Source: Novosphingobium aquimarinum (lineage in GTDB: Bacteria; Pseudomonadota; Alphaproteobacteria; Sphingomonadales; Sphingomonadaceae). Taken from it: a DNA stretch of 64,000 bases. Below, piece after piece: positions 44,212-53,265 of the stretch (positions are counted from its first letter, which is position 1; the number at the start of each line of letters is the position of its first letter). The stretch lies in the NCBI RefSeq assembly GCF_009746585.1, contig NZ_WRPO01000005.1:186001-250000 (forward strand). The letters are read 5' to 3'. Position numbers and translations under genes: made by a program. The notes below the pieces were generated by a model. It searched no databases and was not told the DNA's origin. It was given only the letters and a program-made list of their open reading frames with translations.

Positions 44212-44478
44212 TCAGCGCCTGAAACCGCGTTTACGGGGACCCCCGGGGCCTTGCCCAGGAGTCCGTTCGCGGAAAACGATCCGGCCTTTGCTCAGATCGT
44301 ACGGCGTCATTTCGACGTGTACGCGGTCTCCAACGACCGAGCGGATACGGTAACGGCGCATTTTTCCAGCCGTGTAAGCGATGATCCGATGCTCATTGTC
44401 GAGGGTGACACCAAAGCGTCCGTCGGGCAGGACCTCTTCGATCGCGCCTCCCATCGTAATGAGCTCTTCCTTCGCCAA
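44212..44478 (-). CDS. infA: Translation initiation factor IF-1 paralogue with basic tail
   Basis: 88 residues. An S1/OB-fold IF-1 core: [45 protein letters not shown] and [13 protein letters not shown]. The usual factor has about 72 residues; here a Gly/Pro/Arg tail ([10 protein letters not shown]) is added. The TTG at 44478 reproduces the family MAKEE start and has AAGGA upstream. It is most similar to the second IF-1 type of proteobacteria and lies near a cold-shock gene, so a stress-related role is likely. Confidence 0.88.
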   Translation of the reverse strand: MAKEELITMGGAIEEVLPDGRFGVTLDNEHRIIAYTAGKMRRYRIRSVVGDRVHVEMTPYDLSKGRIVFRERTPGQGPGGPRKRGFRR

Positions 44479-44615
44479 ACCATAATCCTTGCGTACGAGA
44501 AAAATCATCCGCGCGGACGTATTCCGCTGCGGAGCCATAGTGTATGAAGGGAAAAGAGGTGCCGAACTCGAGCGTCATGGCTCGTCGCGGCAGTCATAAT
44601 CCGTCGCAAACGACG

Positions 44616-44677
44616 TCAGGCACAATCGTTATAGCAGGGTGCAAAAAAATTACAACCGCTAAGATACTTGTGCCTGA
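44616..44677 (-). promoter_or_regulatory. Promoter of the IF-1 gene bracketed by a 10-bp inverted repeat
   Basis: In the minus direction TTGTAA (44650-44655), 16 bases, then TATAAC (44628-44633) is an excellent sigma-70-type promoter. TCAGGCACAA (44616-44625) and TTGTGCCTGA (44668-44677) are perfect 10-bp arms on either side, so a dimeric factor or a cruciform could cover the promoter. Confidence 0.65.
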
Positions 44678-44826
44678 TTACGCGGGCGCTGCTTACCATT
44701 GTGCACGGCGCAGCGCGGCCGGACATTTTTAGGCTGGATCGCATCGCCTATCATTCGAGTCAGGGCATTGCGGCTGGTTGGTTGTAGAAAAATCGCCCTC
44801 GCAACTTCTGATACCGAGAGGAGCTG

Positions 44827-45582
44827 TCACTTCTTCCTGCGGGCTGCGATCGTGCGAAGCGGTTCGGCGATCTGCGTGCCGTCGCCCAGCGCTGTCCAGG
44901 CGACGTTGCCGGCATCGGCAGCACAGCTTTCGGCGGCGCCGACGTTGATGTCGTAGTTTACGCCGATCCCGTCCTTCGTGACGAAAGCGGAATTGATCTC
45001 CACCTGGTCGGTACCGATATTGCTGTCGACGAAATCCTTGCAGTTTCCATCACCCGCATAACCTTTCGCGGACGCCTTCAGCAGTTCCGAAGACGACATC
45101 CCGGAGGCTTTGACGACATCGATCTCCTCGCCGGTGGTGAGGTCGAACGTGCGGGCATCGACCAGCGTCGAACCATTGGCACCGCCGCAGAACGAATGGC
45201 CGGTCATCCGCAAGCTCAGCACATTGTCTGCGTTGTACCCGGGTTCGGCCGAGAGCTCATACGTGAAGGGGTTCGATCCGGCCGCGGCCTTGCATTCGGT
45301 CGCGGACTTGACCGCGCTTTGGCGGATCGAGGTCAGCGCGGTGTTGATCCGATCCGCGGCCGCGGTCTCGATGCCGCTGACTGTCGGGATTTTGATGCCT
45401 TCCAAGTCGGACACCTGCATCTCGTCGAATGTGGCCGCGTCACTGTCGCTGCTGGGCTCTTCCTCGATGACCTTGGTCTGGGCCATTTCGGTAGGCTCGG
45501 CGCCGCTGTCGTCGACCGGTGGCTGACAGGCGCTCAAGCTCGCCACAACCGCGATCGAGACGAGGCCATAGACAGAACGCAT
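44827..45582 (-). CDS. Lipoprotein of unknown function
   Basis: 251 residues with a signal peptide and lipobox LSAC (C19), then an acidic linker (TKVIEEEPSSDSD). The mature domain has four or more cysteines (ECKAAAG, HSFCGG, NCKDFVD, ESCAADAG), consistent with disulfides in the periplasm. No family was recognised. GGAGA precedes ATG 45582. It is divergent from the GGDEF cyclase. Confidence 0.75.
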   Translation of the reverse strand: MRSVYGLVSIAVVASLSACQPPVDDSGAEPTEMAQTKVIEEEPSSDSDAATFDEMQVSDLEGIKIPTVSGIETAAADRINTALTSIRQSAVKSATECKAAAGSNPFTYELSAEPGYNADNVLSLRMTGHSFCGGANGSTLVDARTFDLTTGEEIDVVKASGMSSSELLKASAKGYAGDGNCKDFVDSNIGTDQVEINSAFVTKDGIGVNYDINVGAAESCAADAGNVAWTALGDGTQIAEPLRTIAARRKK

Positions 45583-45916
45583 GGGAATAGGTCTCCAGAT
45601 CGCTTGGCGGCATGCCGGGTTCCGCATGGTAGTGGCGTTTCGATGGGGCAGGTCAACCGCGTTTAACGTCTTTTCCCTGTTCAGAGCCAGGGTCGCACGG
45701 CGCTCGCCCGTGGATGTCGGGTGCGCGGGGGACGTGGCTGAGCGCCAGTTCGATCTCGTGCTTCTTTGCACATCCTTTCACTTGAGCTTTTTCCGGCGGC
45801 CTCGCGGCAATCTCTTCGGAAAGCATGAGATTCTACGTGATCGTTCCGTTAATTTTACTCCGCCTTAACCACGCTGGCCGATCCTGCATCCAACTAGCCA
45901 GGTAGAGCCTCTCGCC
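45583..45916. promoter_or_regulatory. 334-base divergent gap, no gene seen
   Basis: I find no convincing frame here. It separates the lipoprotein and the MASE1 cyclase. The right part (45845-45880) is AT-rich and may carry the cyclase promoter; nothing more can be supported. Confidence 0.3.
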
Positions 45917-47698
45917 TTGAAGCACACTCGTACGTTTTTTCTAGTTGGGCTGAGCTATCTCTTAGCCGCGCTTTCGGCGCTGGTGCTCAGCGATGCTGCT
46001 AACGACGCGCTGACGATCTGGGCGCCCAGCGGCATCGTGCTGGCCGCCAGCATCATGCGGCCACGCGGCGAATACGGTCAGATCCTGGCCAGCGTCGCGA
46101 TAGCGAGTTTGATCTCCAATCTTTGTTTCGGCTTCTCCCTCTTCGAATCGATCGGGTACACGGGCGCGAACCTGCTCGAGGCCGTGACGGGTATGATCAT
46201 GGTCCGGTCGTGCAACATCTCGGGCCTCTCGTTTGACGATCCGGCGAGAGTGGCGCGATTCGGGGGAGTGGCGCTCGCGGCTTCGACCGTCAGCACCCTG
46301 GGTGCGGCTTTGCTGACAGCGAACTGGAGTGGTGCGTTTACCGCGTCGTGGTTCGTCACCGTTCTGCTGGGGCAGCTGGTCTTCGTGCCGGTCTTCGTCA
46401 CGGCCTTGCGGCGGGGAATAAAGTCCGTCGGCGTTGGAGAGCATCACACCGGTCGCCAAGTCGCCGTCATTCTGGCGATAAATCTTCTGGTTTCGGTTTT
46501 GACGTTCTTTCAGGACGGTTTGCCGCTCTTGTTCATCCCTGTCCTGCCGATCCTGCTGGCTACTTACTTTCTCGGTCCGGTCGGCGCGGCGATGGGCGTG
46601 GCCTGCACCGCCTCGATTGGGTCCATCGCGACCCTCAATGGGTTTGGCCCCGCCGTACTCGTCAGGGAACTCGGGTGGCTGACCCCAACGCAATTTTTCC
46701 AGATCTATCTGGTCTTTCTGCTTACCGCGGCACTCCCGCTGGCAACCGCCCTGGCGTCGCGCAATGCAAGCTATCGCGAGACGTCCCGGCAAAAGCGCTA
46801 CTTCGAAATGGCGTCGCAAACCGCCCAGATCGGGCATTGGCGGCTCGAATTGGAGCCTCCGGAATTGTCTTGGTCGGACGAAGTTTTTCGCATTCACGGT
46901 CTGCCAGTCGGAAGGGTTCCTTCGTTAAAAGACGCGCTGGAAGCGTATCATCCCGAGGACCGGATCCCGGTCGAGCGTGACATCACGGAATGTATCTCGA
47001 ACGGCGGTCAATTCGCCTTCGATGCGCGGATTATCACTGCGCATGGGGAATTGCGATACGTGAACAGCCGCGGTCAAGCCGAGTACGACGACAATGGCGA
47101 GCTCGTGGCATTGTTCGGCGTGTTCCAGGATGTGACCGATCGGGTGCTAATTGCAAAGCAACTCGCGGCGGCCAAAGAGAGTGCGGATAATCGCGCAGAG
47201 CGGGCGCAGATCCTGGCAGGGACCGACCAACTTACCGGTGTGCCCAACCGTCGCGGCATTCTCGCGCGTCTCAATCGGGAGATCGAGCTCGCCGCGCAAA
47301 ATGGTTCCACGCTGACAGTCGCCATGCTTGACGTCGACCACTTCAAGTCGATCAACGACAAGTTCGGCCACGCTACCGGCGATGACGTTCTGAAGCGCCT
47401 GGCACGCATCTGCGTCGATGTCTTGCGCGAAACCGACGGTTTCGGGCGCCTGGGCGGAGAGGAGTTCCTCATCGTGTTGCCCGGTGCGACAGCGGAAGCG
47501 GCAAGACGCATCAACGAGCGGCTCGCCCAGGCCATACGCGAGACGACTGCTTCGACGATCAACCTTCCAACCGCGACCGTCAGCATCGGGATTGCCGCTT
47601 ACGAACCCGGCATGACGGCAGACACGCTTTGTGCCGTTGCCGACGGCGCGTTGTATAAAGCCAAGCGCGAAGGCCGCGATCTGGTCATGGTCGCCTGA
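45917..47698 (+). CDS. MASE1-PAS-GGDEF diguanylate cyclase
   Basis: 593 residues. Residues ~1-290 form about eight membrane helices of a MASE1 sensor (IWAPSGIVLAASI, PVLPILLATYFLGP). A PAS domain follows (~300-415: QIGHWRLE, YHPEDR), then a GGDEF domain with active GGEEF and the inhibitory RETD I-site five residues before it. It makes c-di-GMP from GTP at the membrane in response to an unknown signal. The TTG at 45917 gives the full MASE1 start; its ribosome site is weak. Confidence 0.9.
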   Translation: MKHTRTFFLVGLSYLLAALSALVLSDAANDALTIWAPSGIVLAASIMRPRGEYGQILASVAIASLISNLCFGFSLFESIGYTGANLLEAVTGMIMVRSCNISGLSFDDPARVARFGGVALAASTVSTLGAALLTANWSGAFTASWFVTVLLGQLVFVPVFVTALRRGIKSVGVGEHHTGRQVAVILAINLLVSVLTFFQDGLPLLFIPVLPILLATYFLGPVGAAMGVACTASIGSIATLNGFGPAVLVRELGWLTPTQFFQIYLVFLLTAALPLATALASRNASYRETSRQKRYFEMASQTAQIGHWRLELEPPELSWSDEVFRIHGLPVGRVPSLKDALEAYHPEDRIPVERDITECISNGGQFAFDARIITAHGELRYVNSRGQAEYDDNGELVALFGVFQDVTDRVLIAKQLAAAKESADNRAERAQILAGTDQLTGVPNRRGILARLNREIELAAQNGSTLTVAMLDVDHFKSINDKFGHATGDDVLKRLARICVDVLRETDGFGRLGGEEFLIVLPGATAEAARRINERLAQAIRETTASTINLPTATVSIGIAAYEPGMTADTLCAVADGALYKAKREGRDLVMVA

Positions 47699-47947
47699 TC
47701 GCGAACCTGGCGCAGCGAATACCGGGCTGATCTCGGGTATCCCAGAGCCAATCCAGTGAAACGTCGTATCACCTCGGAGCGAGGCGCGCTCGGTGGCGCG
47801 CGGGGGTGCTTGCATCGACCGGAAGTCTGCGCAAATGTCGCTTGGCCATGTCTCGATATTCCCGGAACGCGCCGCCGTCCTTCAGCTTGCTCTGGCGAAG
47901 CGCGCCGGCCAGCAGCCGTGTCCGAGATCTGACGTGGTGATGGTCCG

Positions 47948-48739
47948 ATGAGTTCCGGCTCGCCCATGCGCGCGATCGTCCTTGCCGGTCAGCGCCCCGG
48001 CACTGCCAACCCACTGGCAATGCGGTTCGGCGTTGCTAACAAGTGCCTGATCCCGATGCAGGCTCGGCCCTTGATCGAGCACGTCCTGGCAACGCTGGGC
48101 CGCCATCCCCGGATCGGCGAAATCCATGTTTCGACCGACGCAGATTCCGCGCCCGCCATCGCCGAGGCGGCGAGCCGTGCGGGCGGCAACGTCAAAGTGA
48201 AGCTGGTCGAGGCGCGCGACAGTCTGTCCACGAGCATCGCTGCGGCAGCCGAAGGAGCGGCGGGGCCGTTGCTGGTGACGACCGGCGATCACGTTCTGCT
48301 TGCCGCCGCAGCCATCGATTCGGTCGCGGTCACACTCGCGCGCGCCGATGTGGTGGTGGCGATGACGCGGCGCGATGCCGTGGTGGCAGCGCATCCCCGG
48401 GGCCAACTGCGCTTCTACGAATTTTCCGATGGCGCCTACGCCGATTGCCGGCTCTGCGGGGCGAACGGGCCGGACGCCTTGAAAGCGCTTGCGCTGCTGA
48501 CCGACGGGGGACGGCAGCTGCGTGATCCGTCGCAGATCGGCAACCTGCTGGGCATGACCGACCGGCTGAAGCTCAAGGTCAACGCTCTCTCGCTCGAGGC
48601 GGTGGTGAACAAGATCGGGCGAAAGGTCGGGGTGGAGGCGACGCCGGTCGTGCTTGCCGATGGATCGCAAGCCTTCGCGATCGAAAACGATCTGACGTAC
48701 GGCATCACGGAACAGCTGCTCACTCAGCGTCCGGGGTAG
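47948..48739 (+). CDS. NTP-transferase (MobA-like) family protein
   Basis: 263 residues. AIVLAGQRPG resembles the nucleotide-binding LAGG(x)GTR start of nucleotidyltransferases, K at residue ~32 and TTGDHVL give the metal-binding region. The fold suits a nucleotidyl- or sugar-phosphate transferase. The GGxGTR motif is altered, so the donor is uncertain. It is 250 bases after the cyclase gene and stands alone. Confidence 0.7.
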   Translation: MSSGSPMRAIVLAGQRPGTANPLAMRFGVANKCLIPMQARPLIEHVLATLGRHPRIGEIHVSTDADSAPAIAEAASRAGGNVKVKLVEARDSLSTSIAAAAEGAAGPLLVTTGDHVLLAAAAIDSVAVTLARADVVVAMTRRDAVVAAHPRGQLRFYEFSDGAYADCRLCGANGPDALKALALLTDGGRQLRDPSQIGNLLGMTDRLKLKVNALSLEAVVNKIGRKVGVEATPVVLADGSQAFAIENDLTYGITEQLLTQRPG

Positions 48740-48794
48740 GCTGGCTGCAATTGGCGTTGCGGTCGCACGCGGCCAGTTCGCACCGTGGAGAGAG

Positions 48795-49976
48795 CTAGAG
48801 CGCCTGCGCCGCGGCGTATCCGCTCGCCCAGGCCCACTGGAAGTTATAGCCGCCGAGCCAGCCGGTCACGTCCACCGCCTCGCCGATGGCATGCAGGCCG
48901 GGCACGCGTTTGGCTTCCATGGTCTTTGAGGAAAGTTCGGCCGTGCTGATGCCGCCGCGCGTCACTTCGGCCTTGGCGAAGCCTTCGCTGCCGTTGGGGT
49001 GGAAGACCCATCGCGCAAGTCGCTCCTGCGCGGCGCGCAGTTTCGCGTCGGCGATCCCGGCCAGCGGTTGGTCGAGGCCGACGCGTTCGGACAGCGTGGT
49101 CGCGAGCCGGTCGGGCAGCCGCGCCTTCAGCGCGCCGCGCAACGTCTGGCGCGGGGCCGTGCGTTTGGTGGCGAGCAGCCAGTCCTGCTCGCTGCCGGGC
49201 AGGAAATCGATCGCGACCGCTTCTCCGTGCCGCCAGTAGGACGAGACTTGCAGGATCGCCGGGCCTGACAATCCGCGATGCGTGAACAACGCCGCTTCGC
49301 GAAACGCCGCCTTGCCGGCATGCGCGACGACTTCGGTGGCGACGCCCGAAAGATCACGGAACAAGAGATCTTCGCCGCTGAGTGTGAGCGGGACCAATGC
49401 CGGCATCGGCTCGACCACCTTGAGCCCGAACTGGCGCGCCAGATCGTAGGCGAAGCCGGTCGCGCCCATTTTCGGGATTGAGGGGCCCCCGGTCGCGATG
49501 ACCAGCGCGGGCGCCGCGAATGTCCCCTCCTGCGTGCGGACGCGGAACAGTCCATCGGCTTGCGCGACGTCCGCGATCTCTTGCGCGCAGGCGATGCGAA
49601 CCCGGCCGCGTTCGCACTCGGCAAGCAACATCGCCACGATCTGCTTGGCTGAACCGTCGCAGAACAGCTGACCCAGCGTCTTTTCATGCCAGGCGATGCC
49701 GTGCGCTTCGACCAGCGCCAAAAAGTCGCGCGCTGTGTAGCGGCTCAGCGCCGACTTGGCGAAGTGCGGGTTGGCCGAAAGATAGCGGTCGGGTGCGGTA
49801 TCGAGGTTGGTGAAATTGCAGCGTCCGCCGCCGGAAATCAGGATCTTCTTGCCCGGCTGCTCGGCGCGTTCGAGCACCAGCACCCGCCTTCCGCGCTTGC
49901 CGGCTTCGGCAGCGCACATCAATCCCGCCGCGCCAGCGCCCAGAACGATGGCGTCGTAAGTCGGGTCATCGCTCAT
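48795..49976 (-). CDS. NAD(P)/FAD-dependent oxidoreductase, HI0933/BaiN family
   Basis: 393 residues. AIVLGAGAAGLMCA is the FAD motif, followed by the family signature GKKILISGGGRCNFTN, a central PSIPKMGATG and the C-terminal GWLGGYNFQWAWASG. Members are widespread soluble flavoproteins of poorly known reaction (BaiN reduces bile acids). It is followed upstream by a 60-aa protein on the same strand, 10 bases away. Confidence 0.9.
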   Translation of the reverse strand: MSDDPTYDAIVLGAGAAGLMCAAEAGKRGRRVLVLERAEQPGKKILISGGGRCNFTNLDTAPDRYLSANPHFAKSALSRYTARDFLALVEAHGIAWHEKTLGQLFCDGSAKQIVAMLLAECERGRVRIACAQEIADVAQADGLFRVRTQEGTFAAPALVIATGGPSIPKMGATGFAYDLARQFGLKVVEPMPALVPLTLSGEDLLFRDLSGVATEVVAHAGKAAFREAALFTHRGLSGPAILQVSSYWRHGEAVAIDFLPGSEQDWLLATKRTAPRQTLRGALKARLPDRLATTLSERVGLDQPLAGIADAKLRAAQERLARWVFHPNGSEGFAKAEVTRGGISTAELSSKTMEAKRVPGLHAIGEAVDVTGWLGGYNFQWAWASGYAAAQAL

Positions 49977-49986
49977 TTCGCGGGGA

Positions 49987-50169
49987 TCAGCGCAGCTTGG
50001 CGATGGCGATGCCGTCCTGCCGCGCCCGTTCCTTGACCGATTCCTCGCTGCGGGTCAGCGCCTTGGCGATCGCCTTGAGCGCCATTCCCTTACCCGCAAG
50101 CGTGCGCATCTTCGTCAATTCGTCCGCGCGCCACGGCTGGCGATGCCGCTCGAATTTGTCCTTGGCCAT
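49987..50169 (-). CDS. Small helical protein (60 aa)
   Basis: 60 residues, basic, with LTKMRTLAGKGMALKAIAKAL and RSEESVKERA, which reads as a small helix-turn-helix-like module. AAGGA lies 8 bases before ATG 50169. It is coupled with the BaiN-type gene. DNA or RNA binding is possible but unproven. Confidence 0.6.
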   Translation of the reverse strand: MAKDKFERHRQPWRADELTKMRTLAGKGMALKAIAKALTRSEESVKERARQDGIAIAKLR

Positions 50170-50401
50170 CCTGCTGTCCTTGTTCGTCTGATCGCGGCGG
50201 GCCTTACACGCAATTGCGCCCGAAGGGCTAGGGCGGGCGACAGCGATTGGCTTGCAAGGGCACATCGCTTGCAGCGGATCGTGGGCGAACGAGCCCGAAG
50301 CGCGGGTGATCCCGGAAACGACGATCGCTGGTGCGGTGCCGTAGGCGTGACGATGCATGGGCTCGACGACTGGGTATCTCGACAATCGGGAGGATTTCCG
50401 A

Positions 50402-50494
50402 ATGGATACCAGTCAGTCCGGTCGCGGCGCGGTTGCTCGATGGCGGGAGGTCGCGCATGGTCGGCTGGTGTCTACGAAGGATCGCATAGGGTGA
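50402..50494 (+). CDS. Small leader ORF (30 aa) of the phospho-signalling operon
   Basis: An ATG with an excellent CGGGAGGA site gives 30 residues (MDTSQSGRGAVARWREV...) and its TGA overlaps the GTG start of the next gene. This is a typical translational-coupling leader. No function is assigned; the rest of 50170-50401 holds nothing recognisable. Confidence 0.4.
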   Translation: MDTSQSGRGAVARWREVAHGRLVSTKDRIG

Positions 50495-52170
50495 GCGGGC
50501 TGCGGTCCGTGATCGGGTGGCTGTTGCGCCATGGTTTCTTGTACGTGCTGCTCGTGGCGGCGCTCTTGCTCGGCGGGTGGCTCGGCGGCTGGATCGGGGA
50601 CGGCGCGGATCGCGAGGCGCGCTATCAAGCTCTGGAGGCGGCGCGCGAGGAGTTGCGCGGCGAATATCCAGCATTGCAGCGCGAATACGAACGCGCGCGT
50701 CAGGACGCGTCTCGTGCGGGGGTGGCGGAGATCGATCGGCGGATCGGCGAGATCGATGCGCGTCTGCGAGCCTATGCCGCCGACCCGCCTGGGATCGACA
50801 TCGCCGGGCTGGTCCGCGAAGGGCCAAGCCACGTGGTCGAGAACGAGAAGAAGAAGTTACGCATCGCGCTGCTCCAGCGCGAGAAGCAGATGCTGCAGGA
50901 GGCGCGCGCGCTTGCGACGGTGCGCGGCGAGGCGGATCGCTTCGATCGCGAGCGCACGGCCTGTCTGGCGGCGCGGAAAGCGCGGCGGGCCTATCTCGAA
51001 ACGCATCCGGTGCAGGCCCGGCTTCCTTATGCGAACGACCCGTATCGTCGGTTGGAGGAAGACCAGCGCCAGCGCTGCGACCAGGCGGCCGCGACGCTCG
51101 CCCGGATCCGTCGCCAGGGGGATCTGGCCACGCGCCTGGCCGACGCGCGTGCCGCCTTCGCGCAGACCTCGGGCGATCTTTCGGCGGATCTCGATGCCGC
51201 GCTGGCCGGGCTGGACGAGGCCCGGGAAGAGGCCTCGGCGGCCTGGCTTGGAAGCGCGCAACAGCGCGCCGGGGCGGCCTGGCGCAATCCGACGCTGCAG
51301 CACGCCTTATGGGCGGCGCTTGGCGCGCTGGTCCTGATTATCGCGACGCCGTTTCTGATCCGATTGCTGTTCTGGTTCGTGCTGGCTCCGCTCGCCGAGC
51401 GCCGTCCCGCGATCCGCATCCGGGTCCCGGGCGGCCATTCTGCCGCCGCGAGCGCGGGCATCTCGGTGCCCGGCGGAGCCAGTTCCGCTTCGGTGCCGAT
51501 CTCGCTGCGCGAAGGGGAGGAATTGCTCGTGCGGCAGGACTATCTGCAAACCACCTCTTCCGGCGGCACCAAGTCGACCAAGTGGCTGCTCGATCCGCGT
51601 CATCCGCTCACCAGCCATGCGGCGGGCCTCGTGTTCCTGACGCGTGTGCGGGGCGCGGGCGAAGTCACCACGATCTCCGCAATCTCGGATCCTTTCGCCG
51701 AAGTGACGGTGCTCGAACTTGCGGAGGGCGCGGCTTGCGTGCTGCAACCACGCGCGTTGGCGGCAGTTGTGCAGCCGATCGAGGCGCCGCTGCGGATCAC
51801 CTCGCACTGGCGCCTGTTCTCTTTGAACGCCTGGCTGACGCTGCAATTGCGCTTCCTCGTGTTTCACGGTCCGTGCCGTCTGGTCGTCAAGGGCGGGCGC
51901 GGGGTTCGGATCGAACGGGCGGAGCGGGGGCGTGTGTTCGGGTCGGCACAGCTGGTCGGCTTCACTGCGGACCTGGCGTATTCCGTAACGCGCAACGAGA
52001 CCTTCTGGCCGTATTTTCTCGGCCGGGTTCAACTCTTTCGCGACCGTGTCGAGGCAGGCGAGGGACTGCTCGTGATCGAGGAGGCGCCTATGGCCGGCCG
52101 GTTCGCGAAAGGGGCCAAGCATGGGCTGGAGGGCGCGTTCGACGTGGCGACCAAGGCGCTCGGCATCTAG
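50491..52170 (+). CDS. Membrane protein with coiled coil, first gene of the kinase/phosphatase operon
   Basis: 559 residues. One TM at ~8-30 (FLYVLLVAALLLGG), then a long charged coiled-coil region (~35-260), a second TM at ~275-300 (LWAALGALVLIIATPFLIRL) and a beta-rich C-terminal domain with an AIIS/TTISAISDPF region. GTG 50491 follows GAAGGA. No catalytic motif was recognised. It sits at the head of OmpA-like, PP2C and kinase genes, so it is a likely structural or target component of that system. Confidence 0.65.
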   Translation: MSGLRSVIGWLLRHGFLYVLLVAALLLGGWLGGWIGDGADREARYQALEAAREELRGEYPALQREYERARQDASRAGVAEIDRRIGEIDARLRAYAADPPGIDIAGLVREGPSHVVENEKKKLRIALLQREKQMLQEARALATVRGEADRFDRERTACLAARKARRAYLETHPVQARLPYANDPYRRLEEDQRQRCDQAAATLARIRRQGDLATRLADARAAFAQTSGDLSADLDAALAGLDEAREEASAAWLGSAQQRAGAAWRNPTLQHALWAALGALVLIIATPFLIRLLFWFVLAPLAERRPAIRIRVPGGHSAAASAGISVPGGASSASVPISLREGEELLVRQDYLQTTSSGGTKSTKWLLDPRHPLTSHAAGLVFLTRVRGAGEVTTISAISDPFAEVTVLELAEGAACVLQPRALAAVVQPIEAPLRITSHWRLFSLNAWLTLQLRFLVFHGPCRLVVKGGRGVRIERAERGRVFGSAQLVGFTADLAYSVTRNETFWPYFLGRVQLFRDRVEAGEGLLVIEEAPMAGRFAKGAKHGLEGAFDVATKALGI

Positions 52171-52428
52171 GCCAAGGCCCTGAAGAGAAACGCGTGTCGC
52201 AGGCGCCTGTCCGGCGGCGCAATCGCCGACGCGGACCGAGCGAAAATCGGGACTTTTGTTGATGGCGCTTTCCGGTATCATCCGGCGCAATCGACATGCG
52301 TCACCGGGGGGTGGAAGTTTGTCTTACGGTTCGAGATCGGATGCACCGAATGCCTCGCCCGCACGCCGCTTGCAGCGGTTGCGCGGTCCGGCCGCGCCCT
52401 CGGGTTCCGATGAGCCGGAGAGTGCGTC
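52171..52428 (+). promoter_or_regulatory. Gap before the OmpA-like gene
   Basis: 258 bases with no convincing gene. A TATCAT-like hexamer sits at about 52274-52279, but the -35 partner is not clear, so a separate promoter for the downstream genes is only possible. Confidence 0.25.
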
Positions 52429-53175
52429 ATGAGTGAAGACGAACGCAAGGATAGCCGCGCCGAACAGTTCCGGACGGTCTTCCGGCCGTCTCCGCTGCAG
52501 GACGAAAGCGGCGAGCAGGCGCCGCTGTTCGGCAATCTCGCCGATCCCGCGGCCAGCGCTCCCAAGGCTCCGCCGCCGGCGCCCAAGGCGCCCCCCGCGC
52601 CCGTCGCGCCGATCTACGAGCAGCCCGCAGGTTATGGCAGCGGCAAGCAGGGCAGCGTTCTTCCCTGGATCCTGTCCGCACTGTTGCTGATCGCGCTGGG
52701 CTTCATGGTCGTGCGCTACGTAATCCTTGCCCCGGATCCGAACGCAGCACCGACTGCGCCAGCTGAAGCGGTTCCAGCGATGGGCGCACAGGCCGAGCGG
52801 TTGTCCGCGTTCCTTGCGCCCGAGATCGGGGAGGAGCTGGTCGCGGTGGAGGAAGATGCCGAGACCGTGCGCGTGAACACGGCGCAGAACCTGTTCGAGC
52901 CAGGCTCAGCTGACTTCACCCCCGGGCGCCGCGCTCTGTTCGAGCGGATCGGCAAGGCCTTGGAGCAGGAAAACGCCAAATTCATCACGGTCGAAGGCTA
53001 CACCGGTGAGGGGCAGGAGCCACTGGCCCGCTCGCGCGCCGATGCGGTGGCGGCCGTGCTGCGCGAGTCCATTGCCGACAACCGACGGATCGAAGCCACT
53101 GGCATCGCCGGCGATCCGGGCGGCGAGAGAATAGAGATCGTCATCGAACGACAGGACGACGGAGCGGGGTCTTGA
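52429..53175 (+). CDS. TM-anchored OmpA-like protein
   Basis: 248 residues. A Pro/Ala-rich cytoplasmic segment (~40-62), one TM at ~77-97 (LPWILSALLLIALGFMVV), then an OmpA-type C-terminal domain with NLFEPGSADFTPGRRALF and LARSRADAVAAVL. OmpA domains bind peptidoglycan. The inside-to-outside layout resembles TssL-like anchors. It is followed by the PP2C gene after 90 bases. Confidence 0.78.
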   Translation: MSEDERKDSRAEQFRTVFRPSPLQDESGEQAPLFGNLADPAASAPKAPPPAPKAPPAPVAPIYEQPAGYGSGKQGSVLPWILSALLLIALGFMVVRYVILAPDPNAAPTAPAEAVPAMGAQAERLSAFLAPEIGEELVAVEEDAETVRVNTAQNLFEPGSADFTPGRRALFERIGKALEQENAKFITVEGYTGEGQEPLARSRADAVAAVLRESIADNRRIEATGIAGDPGGERIEIVIERQDDGAGS

Positions 53176-53265
53176 ACGAAAGGTGCGGTCCGGACGCGCT
53201 TGGGCGCGCCGGGCAGGGCGGTGCCGCGAGGCGCGTCCGGACCGCGCCGAGAACGGAGGGGCACG

